A stretch of DNA of 64,000 nucleotides from Pterobdella sp. o SKG-2022. Taxonomy: Eukaryota > Annelida > Clitellata > Hirudinida > Piscicolidae. Every line of letters starts with the position of its first letter. The stretch's first letter is position 1. A program made the position numbers and the translations under genes. Positions 29,694-41,617 of this stretch are shown here, piece after piece. A model generated the notes under the pieces. It had not been told where the DNA came from. It made no database searches and saw nothing but the letters and a program-made list of their open reading frames with translations. The stretch is from NCBI GenBank assembly GCA_964035795.1, contig OZ038324.1, positions 3,883,854 through 3,947,853 of the forward strand. Direction: 5' to 3'.

Positions 29694-31285
29694 ATTCTTT
29701 TGACTTTTTAGGTTGTAAGTTTCCATTCGTTTTAGTTTTTTTGTATCAATTAACCGTGATATTATTTTTATTTTTTATTTATCATTATGTTCAATTCAAA
29801 TGATTTCATATTTAAAATTTCAATGGGCTTATCTTTTTTTCAGCAATGTTTCTAGTCTCGAAAATTATTTTTTTCTCTTATTGACAAACCGGAATAAAAA
29901 TAATCAAAAATCAATTCATTTTCTTATTATTTTATTTTTTTTGTGAATCACTCAAATACTCGTACACGTTATTCATTTATTGCAAATAAAACGACTGAAT
30001 ATTTTTTTGTTTCACTTATCGCTATCGTTATCATTTTAAAAATATATTTATGCCTCATATCCATGTTGTTATTATCGTTATTATTATCATTATTTTCTAT
30101 AATTTTTTCATGATTAGTTATTTTATTAGTAGTATTATTACCACAGGCGTGTAATTTACTGTGTTATTATTATAATCCTAGGGTAGGTTTGTTTTCTTGT
30201 CACCTCCGTTAGTTCTACGTTGATCTTTGCTAAAATAATCCTTCACCAAAAGTAGGTTTAGTCAGCGATTATTAAATTTCAAGAAAAACTGAATAAAATA
30301 AAATAATTTTATGAATCGTAATTAAACTTTAACTTCTTTAATAAAATTTTCATTGTTTATTCATTAAAAAATGTTAGTGACTTCGATGATTTAATCATAT
30401 ACAATATTGTAGTCTGCCACAGTTTGAACAAATGAATGGGTTTTGGGAAATGGAACTTACTAAACGAAAATTTAAAAAAATCAGATTTTTAAATTAAAAC
30501 CTGTTAAATGCAAAATAATGTATCGATAAAATGAATAATGCAGAAGTATCAGCAGCACTAACTCAAAAGGGAAGTTGGAATAGGTTTTGAAATCATTAAA
30601 ATTTCTGCAGAATTATTAGATTCCACTGCAATCGACATAAGAAAAAATAATCTACCTAATTCATTATAGTAAATCATAGAAAGTTTTCAGACCACTTGGT
30701 CTTGTAAAAATTATACTCCAATAAAATAATAGATTAGAGAACTTTAATTTTTTTAAAATTTAGTTTTTAACCCTTTTCCATAATCTCACATTTCTTACTC
30801 TAACTTTTTGGCAAGCTGTTTCAAAAACTTGGACCTTCAATGTCAAACCTACTCTTTTCAATACTAGGCATTGTCGACTTGGAAACATATAACTTGGTTG
30901 AGTTCAAAATCGCTTTCTAGTTATTTCGGAACTTGGTATGAGCTTTTTTTTAGATAAATTCCGCTTCATAGCCCGTGTGCTGCCACATTTAACGTTGAAA
31001 AGATCTGTCAAATTTAACTTCAAATTGTTAAAATTTTTTTCTCCACGTTTCAACATTCTGAAAAGCTGAAAATTGAATCTGTGAAATTTAACTTTCAAAT
31101 TTTGTATAGGTATTGATGATACAGTAAATTGGTCAAAAAAATATGATATTGATATATACATAAATATATTGCTTACAATCAGTTTATATAATTAACTAAT
31201 TATCCAAAAGTCGATGCGCGCTAGAGTCAGCAGACGGAAAATTAACTCACAACAAGAAAAATTTAGCTGATTTTATTATTGTATT

Positions 31286-31418
31286 AAAAGTAAGGACAAC
31301 AAACACAGTATTTATTAAATGACACGAAGCTTTTCGTAAGATCACTTGATAATGTAAGCTAGCCTTACGATAAGCTTCGTGTCATTTAATAAATACTGTG
31401 TTTGTTGTCATTACTTTT
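31286..31418. repeat. Near-perfect 55-bp inverted repeat (hairpin)
   Basis: The arms 31286-31340 and 31364-31418 match at 53 of 55 positions when one is reverse-complemented, with a 23-nt loop between. The arms contain GACACGAAGCTT and ACAACAAACACAGTATTT. No open frame or family is recognised; it may be a very short MITE or a solo palindrome. Confidence 0.9.
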
Positions 31419-32106
31419 AGATTCAGGCTGTTGTGCTTCACCCTTATAGTATTAGTGAATAATTTTATAGTAATTTTATCTTAGTTAAATAGAAAATTGA
31501 ATTTTTAATGATCAAATGAGAAAACTTATATGAGATAATAAAAATTCCTAGAATATTTGGATCACCATTTGAACAACTTTATCATAACTCTAACAGTTTA
31601 TTCATATATGTATAAATGCTCAAGAAATTTTGCATACATTTTATGCAGAGCTCTTAAACACATTATAAACCCTTACAGTGAAGGGTATTTTAAACTTCAA
31701 AAAGACACTTGTTAGAGGCGTTTATTCTTTTTCATAACTAAAAAGCTTGATAATTTCAAGGTTATTATTAGTTTTAAATACTGAAATTCAAAGAAAAATT
31801 GTAGTTCTATGAAACGAAGATTTTCAATTATATGTGGCAATTGTTTTTAGGAAGACCCAAAATGTATAAAATAGTTATCATTTTCAATATGCCTTAGAAA
31901 GTCTTCCAACAGGTTCTGAGAAAAAAATAAAGTTCGGCTGCATGACTTTTGGTTTTTTGCAAAAACCGCTGGTTTCAAGCCATAACTAATTTATTTCTAC
32001 TGCCACATGGTTGAAAGTAATAATTTAAAAACAATAAGCATAAAAGTAATAATAGCATAAATAGCCATCATCACGAGCTAATCATTTTTTCCTCGTGTTT
32101 TTACTG

Positions 32107-33059
32107 TCAAATATTTTTAACAAGGTACATATACTCATAATCACAACCATTAAAACCTTTTTTTCTGACAGTCTTGATAGCTTCCAAAACCTCGGCTCTA
32201 CTACGCTTAAAACCACATGAAACATGCATGAACTCTGCACATTCTTCCAGACTTTCCAGGCGAAACCAACGTTCCACCCTGTGTTCTTTGTAAATAAGTT
32301 TGCCTGTAAGTTCCAAGGCTGATTTAAACTTTCCATTTCCCGGCTCCATGTTAACGTTCAGTTCTGCCATGACGTGGTTCACAAAACTCTCTGATGGGGT
32401 TTTGCTAATAGTATACATAAGTGATAATAAAATCGATACAACTACATAAATACATTAATATTGGGAACTTCGCCATACCAGGCGAGTAATTGTGCATGAG
32501 GTCAAAACGCTCGAATCTTAATATAAAATACAAGTTAAGCTGGATAATTTAAACACTATTAAAATAAACTCAAAAGGTTGCAGTAGAATGGCTCACTTTG
32601 TATAACATCATCGACAATTTCAACGTACAGTAATCCCTTGGTTTTAAGAAACTGATCAAAACACATATCCAACACACTCTTGATATCTGGAAAGTGGTAC
32701 AAGCAGTTACACATCACAACCAAGTCAAACTTCTCTCTACCGGTTTCCCAGTCTTGCAGCCTACACAAACAAGTTTTTATGCTGACTTTTTTTTTGAAAA
32801 AAACCGTGTTTTTTTGAAGTTCTTCAAAGCATGATTCTGATGCTTCGATAAACGTTGCTGACTTCAAGTTTGGAGTGATTTTTTGCAAAAATGGAATCTC
32901 AAACATCCCTGATCCACACCCAATAATGAGTGCAGTTTCTATAGAAAAAAAGTCTTTTCTATCAAAGCTTTCTATTCTTTTTTCTATGACTTCCTTCCAA
33001 TTGCTACATTTCAGAAATTTATCAAAAGCACTTGAAAACTGATTTTGAGACATATCCAT
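32107..33059 (-). CDS. Class I SAM-dependent methyltransferase-like protein
   Basis: Probable small cytosolic methyltransferase; substrate unknown. Motif I is ALIIGCGSGMFEIPFL (about residue 45), then an acidic motif II region (ATFIEASESCFEEL) and motif IV/post (KFDLVVMCNCLYHFPDI), in the order of the family. Preferred model: exons 32572-33059, 32472-32516 and 32107-32404, giving 276 aa in frame. Both introns would be GA-AG (55 and 67 nt). The join reads LLFERFDLMHNYSPGMAKTP. An alternative with a normal GTGAGC donor inside exon 1 and an acceptor near 32442 also stays open but drops the middle exon and gives a less natural sequence. The first ATG (33059) is used; a second lies two codons downstream. 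It has some resemblance to histamine N-methyltransferase in size, not enough to name it. Confidence 0.7.
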
Positions 33060-34189
33060 TTTCAAACTAGCTTGGCTTTTGAATTATAGTCTTATTTTAC
33101 TGAATATAAATTTGAGAATAGATTAAAACACTACAACCTGACGTGCATGCGCAAACCCATAATAAAATGTTCCATTAATTACTATCTTCAGTTTTATAAG
33201 TATCTTACGTTTTTTATTGCATTTTCATAAAAGTTTCAAAAGCTATACATATTAATAACTAGCCCGCCAAGCTCAATTTTCAATATCAATATTGATTTGA
33301 AAACACTTATTTTAATAAATCATTCGTTAATCTTTTTTGTTTTTATGAAAACCATTGAGGTCTTGATTATTTTTGATTTTTGTACTAGAATCAATCATTT
33401 TAAAAGAATTTAACTATCCTCATCAAACAAGTAATGATTCACGATAGTTTCAAATTATCTCATGAAATTATAAAGATAATTAGTATAAGGCTTGTTTCAT
33501 CTTAAAATATTTTCAACCATGTTTTTAGTCAATTCTAAATCATGTCCTAACCATATCACTACAATTTTTATAACAATGATTTGTAACAATATGACAATGA
33601 CTCGTCTCGCGATTGACGTACAATATTTTAGCTTCAATATGAAACCAAGACCTTCTATTTAAAACCACTTTTTTCATAGGTTATTTATTTCAAAGAGATA
33701 TTGAAAACTGAAATTTTGTTGCTGGGTGAGTATTCTTGCTCTTGAAGCCACTCATTCTTTTTGCATGCAAACAAATGAGTTGTTGCTAGTGTCGTTTTCC
33801 AAGGACCAAACCAGTACCTGGTTAAACCTGAGTTTGTTTAGAGCCTAAAACGTTGAAGAAGAGAGCTGTGATGTTAGAGTGGAGAAAGGAGCGACACTAT
33901 GCTTGCTTATTGTTGTTTGATGCAACATGTATTCACTAAGATATGGGCTAGTTTAATTGACTTATACTAATGATCATTAGGTTTAAATAGGCTTCGTTTA
34001 AATATGTATTTTTTTAGAGACATCGTATCTTGAATTTTAATGATTTTTGTTTTTATTCGTCGAAAATGGAAGATTCTAAAGAAACATTTATTAAAATAGA
34101 GACTAAAATTTAATCTTTATTCAAATAATATATATTTAAGCAAGTTTTTCAGTTTTTTCGGAATTTTTTCATTCATTTTATTATAGTCA
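33060..34189. other. Intergenic region upstream of the methyltransferase
   Basis: About 1.1 kb of AT-rich sequence. It must include the methyltransferase promoter. I see no gene or repeat. Confidence 0.5.
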
Positions 34190-36905
34190 GCATCTTTCCC
34201 TTTTCCAAAGAGTCACTGACTTCTTTCTATGGCCTAACCCTTTCTCTCCATTTCACCCTGTCATAGGCATCTTCAAAATCTAATCCAAGCTAACCCTGGC
34301 CTTCCCCTTCCTTTACTGCCTTCCACCTCAAACCTTTACGCCTGCTTAACACATTCCTCATCCCTCTTCTTACAACATGCCACAGCCATCTCAAACTTCC
34401 TTGTCTCACCATTTCAACAATCGTATTATCCAACCCCAATCTAACCATCAACTCTTGTACTCACACCACACATCATTCGAAGCATTCTTTTTTCTGCTTT
34501 TCTCAACATACTTTCTTCAACAGATCTTACCACCAAAGTTTTTGAACTATATGTCATGACAGGCCTCACACATAATCTATAGTATTTTTTTTTGATACTC
34601 CATGTGTCTCTTTTACCACATAACATAGAAGACATACTGTTGAATGCCTTCCATCCCAGTCCTATCCTGCGTGTAATAGCTAGCTCACTTCCTCCTCCAC
34701 GATTCATATTATCCCCTAATTTACAAAAATTATTCACCCTCTTCAACTCACTCAGACAAACATTCAAAACATTATACATACCTCATTTGAAACATTCATA
34801 CAAACCCTGCATTCAAAATTTCCATTAATCTTACATAAAGCAGTTCATATAAAGCACTTTTTCTTCCGTCTTAAGACAATACATCTAGCACTATTAAAAA
34901 CAAAAACGGTGAAAGAACCGATCTTTGATGGACTCGCGTTTTTGCTCCTTTGTACATTGACATTACTGCCTGAACCAACCTTTCCAAGACAAATTTCTTT
35001 CTCAGCGCCCATTCAATCACCTTCTTTGGCATCCGACCAAGAACCTTCTCCAAATCAACAAAACAGAAAAACAGCTTCCTATTCTTCTTAAGGTAGCTTT
35101 CCTGCATTCTTCTAAGAATAAAAATAGCGTCCACTGTGCTTCTGCCAGGCATAAAACCAAATTGCATTTGTTCAACTTTTACCAACCTTCTTAACCTCTT
35201 CTCCAACAATCTTTCCACCACTTTCATACCATGCTCTAAAAGCTTTACATCTCGATAGCTCGCACAGTCCATAACGCTACCTTTCTTCTTATAAATGGGA
35301 ACAACTGTACTTGTCCTCCAGTCATGAGGCATATCTTTTCCATCGAGGATTTCATTTGCTATTCACAATATAACTTGCTTACCATGTAGAGAAGCAGCTC
35401 CTTGGCAATTTCAGTTGGTCCACTGGCTTTGCCATTTTTCATGATCACTAGTGCTCTCTCCACTTCGTTTATAGCAAATGGTTCCATGGGACCTTCAACC
35501 ACTTCTACATTCACCATCCAGCCCGTTGGATTCTCTTCATTCATGATGGCCTCCATGTGCTCCTTCCACACTCTCTTGCGACCTTTCTCGGCAAATAAAA
35601 CCCTCCCATTTTTGATTTAATGCAATTGTTACCTGCTAAGTCAGTTGTTTTTTTCTTTCCCATTCTTATTCTACGGAATACGACATTTTTGTCATTCCGT
35701 ATCTCATCCATTTCTTTTACCGCCTCTTCCTTCATTGCCTCAGCAAAAGCTCTCTTGGCTTTCTTTTTATCAAATTTTCTTCGGATGGAAATTGTTTCCA
35801 CCTCCAGAAACTTTTCCTTTTCTCTGTGATGGCTTTTTGCACATCCTGATTGTACCACCAAGTTTCACCGTGCTAAGGCCTTCCTTTACTCACTCCACCA
35901 ACTTCTTCAGCAGCTTTTAGAGCAGAAGTTTTATATTTCAGCCATGCATTTCGTTCATCGCTTTTTTGATACAAAACTTCCATCTTTTCAGAAAACTTTT
36001 CTTTTACTTCATCGTTCAGAAGCTTCCATATTTTTGGGCGAGATACTTTTTTGGCATGGTTTTGTTGGATTTTCCTAATACATCTTCCGTCTAAAACTAC
36101 CTTCAATAGTCTGTGTTAGAGCTCACCCCGAATTTCTCTCACATCCTTCAAAAACTTTCTCTGACTACCTTTCATCAACACAAAATCTATTTCTGTCCCA
36201 TTACACCCTCCATTAAAAGTAACCTTCTTGTTATCCTTCTTTTTGAACCAGCTATTAGTCACACACATACTCTTTTCAATACAAAATTCTAACAGCAGTC
36301 TACACTCCACGTCCTTCTTGCCAATTCCAAAACCTCCATGAACACCTTCAAACCCATCAACCTTTTTGCCAATGTTCTATTGAAGTCTTTTAAGCAAATC
36401 AAAACTTCATTTGCATTTTCCACTTCACACTCTCTTGCTATTTCCTCATAAAACTTCTCTTTTTCACTCATCGATCTTCCACATTGTGGGGCATAAGCGC
36501 AAACAATTCTTATTACCTTCTTACCAAAAATAATTACCACTACCATCACCCTAGCTGATATCCTATTTATTTTAACAACATTCATACATAAATCCTCTCT
36601 AACTAATATTCATACACCACCTATCTTGTCTTGATTACCAAACCACCATAATTTAAGCCTTTTACCTAAACTACCTAGAAATTTCGAACCCATACTTCTC
36701 CACCTCACTTCTTGGATACAGCAAATATCAACCTCCCTTCTCAACAACTCTTCACACAACTCCATACTCCTCCCATTTAATGATCCAATATTAAAACTAC
36801 CAAAAGAAAAAAACCCCCCAAAAGAACAAGAAGAAAAGGAAGAAAGCCCAGTCATTCTTAGCACCCTCTGCTCATTCAAGAGCTTCTGGGGACTGAGAGC
36901 CATTG
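34190..36905 (-). mobile_element. Degenerate non-LTR (RTE-like) retrotransposon
   Basis: Read on the minus strand, pieces of one element appear in order but in shifting frames. First comes an AP-type endonuclease (about 36905-36120: SFNIGSLNGRSMELCEELL, DICCIQEVRWR, IRIVCAYAPQCGRS, GTEIDFVLMKG). Reverse transcriptase follows (about 35860-34780: DWRTSTVVPIYKKKG, QFGFMPGRSTVDAIFILRRM, FCFVDLEK, QRSVLSPFLFLIVLDV), then a C-terminal part (WSIKKKYYRLCVRPVMTYSS, RKAEKRMLRMMCG, LRWLWHVVRRG). The catalytic YADD box is absent where expected, and several stops and frameshifts break the frame, so the copy is dead. The endonuclease resembles the CFDP2/BovB kind, hence RTE-like; the clade is tentative. 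Confidence 0.88.
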
Positions 36906-37881
36906 CTTTTTTTATGTACGATCATGAAAATTTGTTGGAGCAAAAGAAGTGCGCAATGGAGTATGCCCATGCTTCCACCGCATAGCACATGTTTCATGAC
37001 TTTAAATAAAAAAATAAAATGCAGCTAAATGAATTTGTTAATTTACAAACATTTCATTTTATATCTGCGAGTCATGTTTAATATAGCGAGTAAATTGAAA
37101 AGTGACAGAAATCAAACTTTATCACGATAGCGTGAACTCGCAGACAATTATGTAAATTAATTTTATAATGAAAAAATACAGAATTTTTTGACTTCACTTT
37201 TTTATCAATTTCATGAATTTATTGAGAAAATAACTTCAAAAAATGATATTTCACCAAGCATCTTTGAAGAATTAAATGCTACAATAAATTCACAAAAAGA
37301 ACTGAAAATCAAAAATGATTTTGTATTAATTAATTTTAGATAAGAATTATAAACATTTCAATTGAATAAAAATTAAATATGAGACAATCTTAATGTATTT
37401 TTCTTCTTTTTCATCTAGGGTTTTTAAATTTTGTCGTTATTTTCTAAATTCTTACTAATTTTCCCAGCTCTTTTTTGTTTTTTTCTTTCTTTTTCAATCT
37501 GTTCATTCAGCTTCATACAAACACTAATTGTACATTTTTTTGGTTAATAAAAGGCTTTTAAATTTATTTTTTTTTGATATAAGTTGATTTTCTTTAAAAA
37601 AGATATTTACCCATAAACTATAGCAAATACCTATCAAATATGTTACGAAACTAGAAATAGTTCTGGCTCGATCTTCTTTCAAGTTATGGTTTTATTTTTT
37701 TTCATTATGCTTATAACCCTATTTCGCCGAATTTTTATTTCAATTTTCTTCAAGCATTAACCATGTTTCATTTTATCTTAATAAATATTAAACTCAAGTT
37801 CCATTGTAGTTAAATTTCAGCTTTCCTTATTGGATTCATTTGGTATGAGATATTTTTAGTTTAAACATGATTTAATTAATT
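36906..37881. other. Intergenic, AT-rich
   Basis: About 1 kb without a gene. A TTTATT at 37734-37739 (AATAAA on the minus strand) lies about 145 nt beyond the stop codon of the acidic repeat gene and is a candidate polyadenylation signal. Confidence 0.45.
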
Positions 37882-40800
37882 CTATTTCAATCCTTTCAGT
37901 TGTTTTCCTTCTATTGCGGTTACGTTTTCTACTTCAAAATCATCGACGTCATCAGCTTCATCGTGCGTTTGATGAACATCAGACAAAACATCAACACCAT
38001 CTTCTCCGACATTCTCACATTCTTCATTACTTTTTCCTTCTTCTACTTCACCTTTCTTCACTGAATCTTCATCCTTAAACTCAATGACACTAAGAACATC
38101 ACTTATATCTTCATCAATTCCCTCAATCTCATGAAATTCGATGATTAAATTGGGCCCATCTCCAAAATCGTTTTGGTCGACTTTGGCTTTATCTTCTTTT
38201 TTACTTTGGAATAATTTTTCCGATTCTGTCTTATCCTTTAATGAGGTTTCTTCCAAACAATCAACATTATCATAACTTTCTTCTGTCTGATATATGTCCG
38301 TTAAAACATCAACTTTATCTATCCCACCTTCATTGTCGTGCTCTTCTTCACTCGCGAAAAGTATTTTTTCCGCTTCGTCTTCCTCTTTGAGCAGAATTTT
38401 TTTGAATTCATCTTCAATTTCCTTTGATGGATCGGCCTCATCTTCATTGTTTCCCTGCATTTCATGAACATCTGTCAAAGTGTCGACTTCATCTACATCT
38501 CTAGCACTACTATATTCTTCGTCGCTCTGATAACCAACATTTACACAGCCCTTGACACTTAACATACTTCTTTTTTCTTCATCCAGATCTATATCGATTT
38601 CACTTAGAACATTTCCAACGTCTACCTCATTTTCCTCATTTTGGACATCTGTAAGAACGTCTATTTCATCTACATCTTTAGCACTGCTATATTCTTCGTC
38701 GCTCTGATAGCCAACATTTACACATTCCTTGACACTTAACATACTTCTTTTTTCTTCATCAAGGTCTACATTGACCTCACTTACAACATCTTCAATATCC
38801 TCCTCTCTATCGTCATTTTGAACGTCTGTAAGAACGTCTATTTCATCTATTTCCTTAAAATTTTCAGACATCATTTTCGATGCTCTTTTGGACACACTCA
38901 ACTTATCAACATTACATTTTTCAATTTCATGGAACTTATTTCCAGCATCTTGTTCACATACACATTGCATTTCTTCCGCTTCGTCTTCCTCTTTGAGCGG
39001 AATTTTTTTGAATTCATTTACAATTTCCTTTGATGGATCGGTCTCATCTTCAATGTTTCCTTCCACTTCATGAACATCTGTCAGAGTGTCGACTTCATCT
39101 ACATCTCTAGCACTACTATATTCTTTGTCGCTCTGATAGCCAACATTTACACATTTCTTGACACTTAACATACTTCTTTTTTCTTCGTCTAGGTCTACGT
39201 CAACCTCACTTACAACATCTTCAACATCTTCCTCTCTATCGTCATTTTGAACATCTGTAAGGACGTCTATTTCATCTAATCCCTTATTCTTGTCATAATC
39301 TTCATCACTCACAAAGTCAGTTCTTTTCTTCTTCTCACTTGAATCATAATCAACATCGAAATTAATAATTTTTCTGAATTCATTTTCAATTTCCTTTGAT
39401 GGATCGGCCTCATTTTCATTGTTTCCTTCAATTTCATGAACATCTGTCAAAGTGTCGACTTCATCTACATCTCTAGCACTGCTATATTCTTCGTCGCTCT
39501 GATAGCCAACATTTACACATTCCTTGACACTTAACATACTTCTCCTTTTTTCATCCAGATCTATATCGATTTCACTTAAAACATTTCCAACGTCTACCTC
39601 ATTTTCCTCATTTTGGACATCTGTAAGAACGTCTATTTCATCTACATCTTTAGCACTGCTATATTCTTCGTCGCTCTGATAGCCAACATTTACACATTCC
39701 TTGATACTTAACATACTTCTTTTTTCTAAATCCAGGTCTATATCGACTTCACTTACAACATCTTCAATATCTTCCTTTCTATCATTATTTTGAACATCTA
39801 TAAGAACGTCTATTTCATCTATTCCCTTAATATTGTCATAATCTTTATCATTCAAAAATTGAGCTTCTTTCTTATTTTCTTCATCTGAATCACTAAACAG
39901 ACTCCATGCTTCTCTTTTCATGTAAAACGATTTGCCACGTATCCTTTTAATAGCTATATCAGATTCACTAGGCTCATCGTCATCGTTTTTTTCACCTTTA
40001 GCTTCTTCAAAACATTTGCAAGATGCATCATTTGGAACAAATATGTTACCATCTTCACATCTACATAGCGTTTCAGTGTAGGTTAACACGTCAATACTAT
40101 CTTCAAACTGCCATATTTGATGTATGTCGATGTCATCAATTCCTTCTTCATTGTCACAATTTTCTTCACTTTGATCCCAGACTTTTCTACTATTTTCTGT
40201 TTCATATATTTCAAATGTTTCATCAAAATCAGGTTCATGGCTTTTTTCTATTTCTTTTAGTATATTTCCAAAGTGTTTTTTGCAACTTTCCATGATTTTT
40301 TTCAAGTCACATATACCTTCATGGTCTTCAATACCATCCTCAAAGCTACAATCTAATTTTTTTTCTTTTACTTCTTTTTTGATTATATTTTTATTCATCA
40401 TTTTCTCTAAGTTTCCTATATTTTTTATAAAATTCTTTTTAGATCCTATAAGCTTGGTACATTCACAAATCTTGAAGCTTTCATCTTCTTCAGTACGTTC
40501 TATAAATTTTTTATTGTTTTAACATTCATTAGTTTACAATACGAAAAGTTCAAATAAAAAATCATATATAGTTACAGAAATAACCCCTTTGAATTACTGT
40601 TTCCAGACATTCTCTTACTTCAACTTTTTCTTCTAAAATATCAGCCAAAAACCTAACGATATTTATTGGCTTTTCAACAATGACTTTTTCAGACATGAAT
40701 TTTAACATGGCAGTGAATCTGGTTTTGAAGTCTTCATCGACATATCTGAATTTAGTATAGACTCTGCCAGGTTCTCTGTATAATGTTAGGTACAGCTTCA

Positions 40801-41210
40801 AAAATGTTGTTAAAAAGATTAATTACTTAAACGTACATTTTCAATCGTTTAATTGTTTTTCTTTTCAGACAAATTTCTTCCAAGGTCTTCTCTTTTTTTA
40901 TGAGTACTTTTCTCATTCCTTCAGCATTTTTTTTCTTTTTTCCATCAAGTTCCTTTTTTAGAAATGTAGTTTCTTTTTTAAAAGTTTTTAGACAACCAAA
41001 TAATTTTTTCTTTGCTCGTGGGTTAATTTCAGCTTCCAAGCCATATTTTTTTCGAATAAACTCGTTTCTTAAAATGAATGAACGGTTCTTATTTGTGGAA
41101 AATCTCAAGAATCTTTCATTTCTTTCCAGCATTATAGGAGAAATTTTCTTGTTTTTAATGAAATTCATTTTTTTATCTAACTCTCTCGCCCATTCGTCAT
41201 CACACCGCAT
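37882..41210 (-). CDS. Large acidic tandem-repeat protein with a possible RII-alpha/Dpy-30-like segment
   Basis: Not a recognised family. Three exons join in frame: 40833-41210, 40585-40795 and 37882-40499 (1068 aa). Exon 1 encodes a very basic, helical Lys/Arg-rich segment starting MRCDDEWARELDKK. Exon 2 encodes FMSEKVIVEKPINIVRFLA, which resembles the dimerisation/docking helices of RII-alpha/Dpy-30 domains, often seen in ciliary and sperm proteins. Exon 3 is extremely rich in Glu/Asp and built of about ten diverged units starting with (V/I)DE(I/V)D(V/T)LTDV. Well-kept units also contain VVSEVDVDLDEEKRSMLSV and NVGYQSDEEYSSA. No signal peptide or membrane segment is seen, so it is likely intracellular. 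The 839 codons from the first in-exon ATG (40401) are open without exons 1-2, so the upstream exons are the less certain part. Function is unknown. Confidence 0.75.
38290..39850 (-). repeat. Coding tandem repeats of the acidic protein
   Basis: Units of 55-85 residues fall into three types: A (LTDVQNDDREED...), B (LTDVQNEENEVDVGN...) and C (LTDVHEIEGN...). In protein order they read A-B-C, A-C, A-B-C. The same codons are used from copy to copy over long stretches (for example the segments around 38500, 38690, 39110, 39470 and 39660), pointing to recent duplication or gene conversion. Confidence 0.85.
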
Positions 41211-41617
41211 TATTAAATAAAAAAAATCCCTTTTAAACTATTTCCACATTTCAATTTATTTGGTTTACGTAATAACAAAGAATAAGGCAAACATTATAAT
41301 TTTACCTAGACTTTGTTAAGCTCAATGTATAAACATTTTAAATGTCACGTTAAAGATTGTGTAGCTATTTGTTTTAAGTCTGAACAAAAACCTTCTCAAA
41401 TACCCAAAATTTTATTAATAGATTTATAAACAGGGGTTTAATAGCAAAGTAAGATTTAAGAAATGAAGCTTTCAATAGGAAAAATTATGAACTTTTAACA
41501 ATTTTAGCAAGAGTCAAAGCATTAATTTCAATTGATAAAATATTTGAAATACCGGAATGACCCAAATAATCACAAAAAGCTAAAAAAATCAATTGTTTCA
41601 AAAGCTAGAATAGGTTT
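41211..41617. other. Spacer between the giant repeat gene and the acidic repeat gene
   Basis: About 400 bp, AT-rich. It contains TTTATT at 41411-41416 (AATAAA on the minus strand), 202 nt after the giant gene's stop codon and a likely polyadenylation signal. The promoter of the downstream acidic gene must lie here or overlap the end of the giant gene. Confidence 0.5.

Larger units (their letters stand above)
26301..32106. other. Gene-poor, AT-rich region downstream of AGAP
   Basis: About 5.8 kb without a convincing gene. It presumably starts with the AGAP 3' UTR. It holds many short TTA/ATT and ATC repeat tracts (27620-27660, 28530-28600), a possible decayed coding fragment (27950-28180), a tRNA-like relic (29617-29693) and a strong hairpin (31286-31418). 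Confidence 0.6.

Noticed and set aside
32082..32336. Alternative 84-codon frame overlapping the methyltransferase last exon
   Set aside because: The overlapping frame LELTGKLIYKEH... VKNI fits a methyltransferase C-terminus and joins in frame; the other does not.
34377..35920. Plus-strand open frames across the retrotransposon
   Set aside because: They are antisense of the reverse transcriptase and endonuclease remnants.
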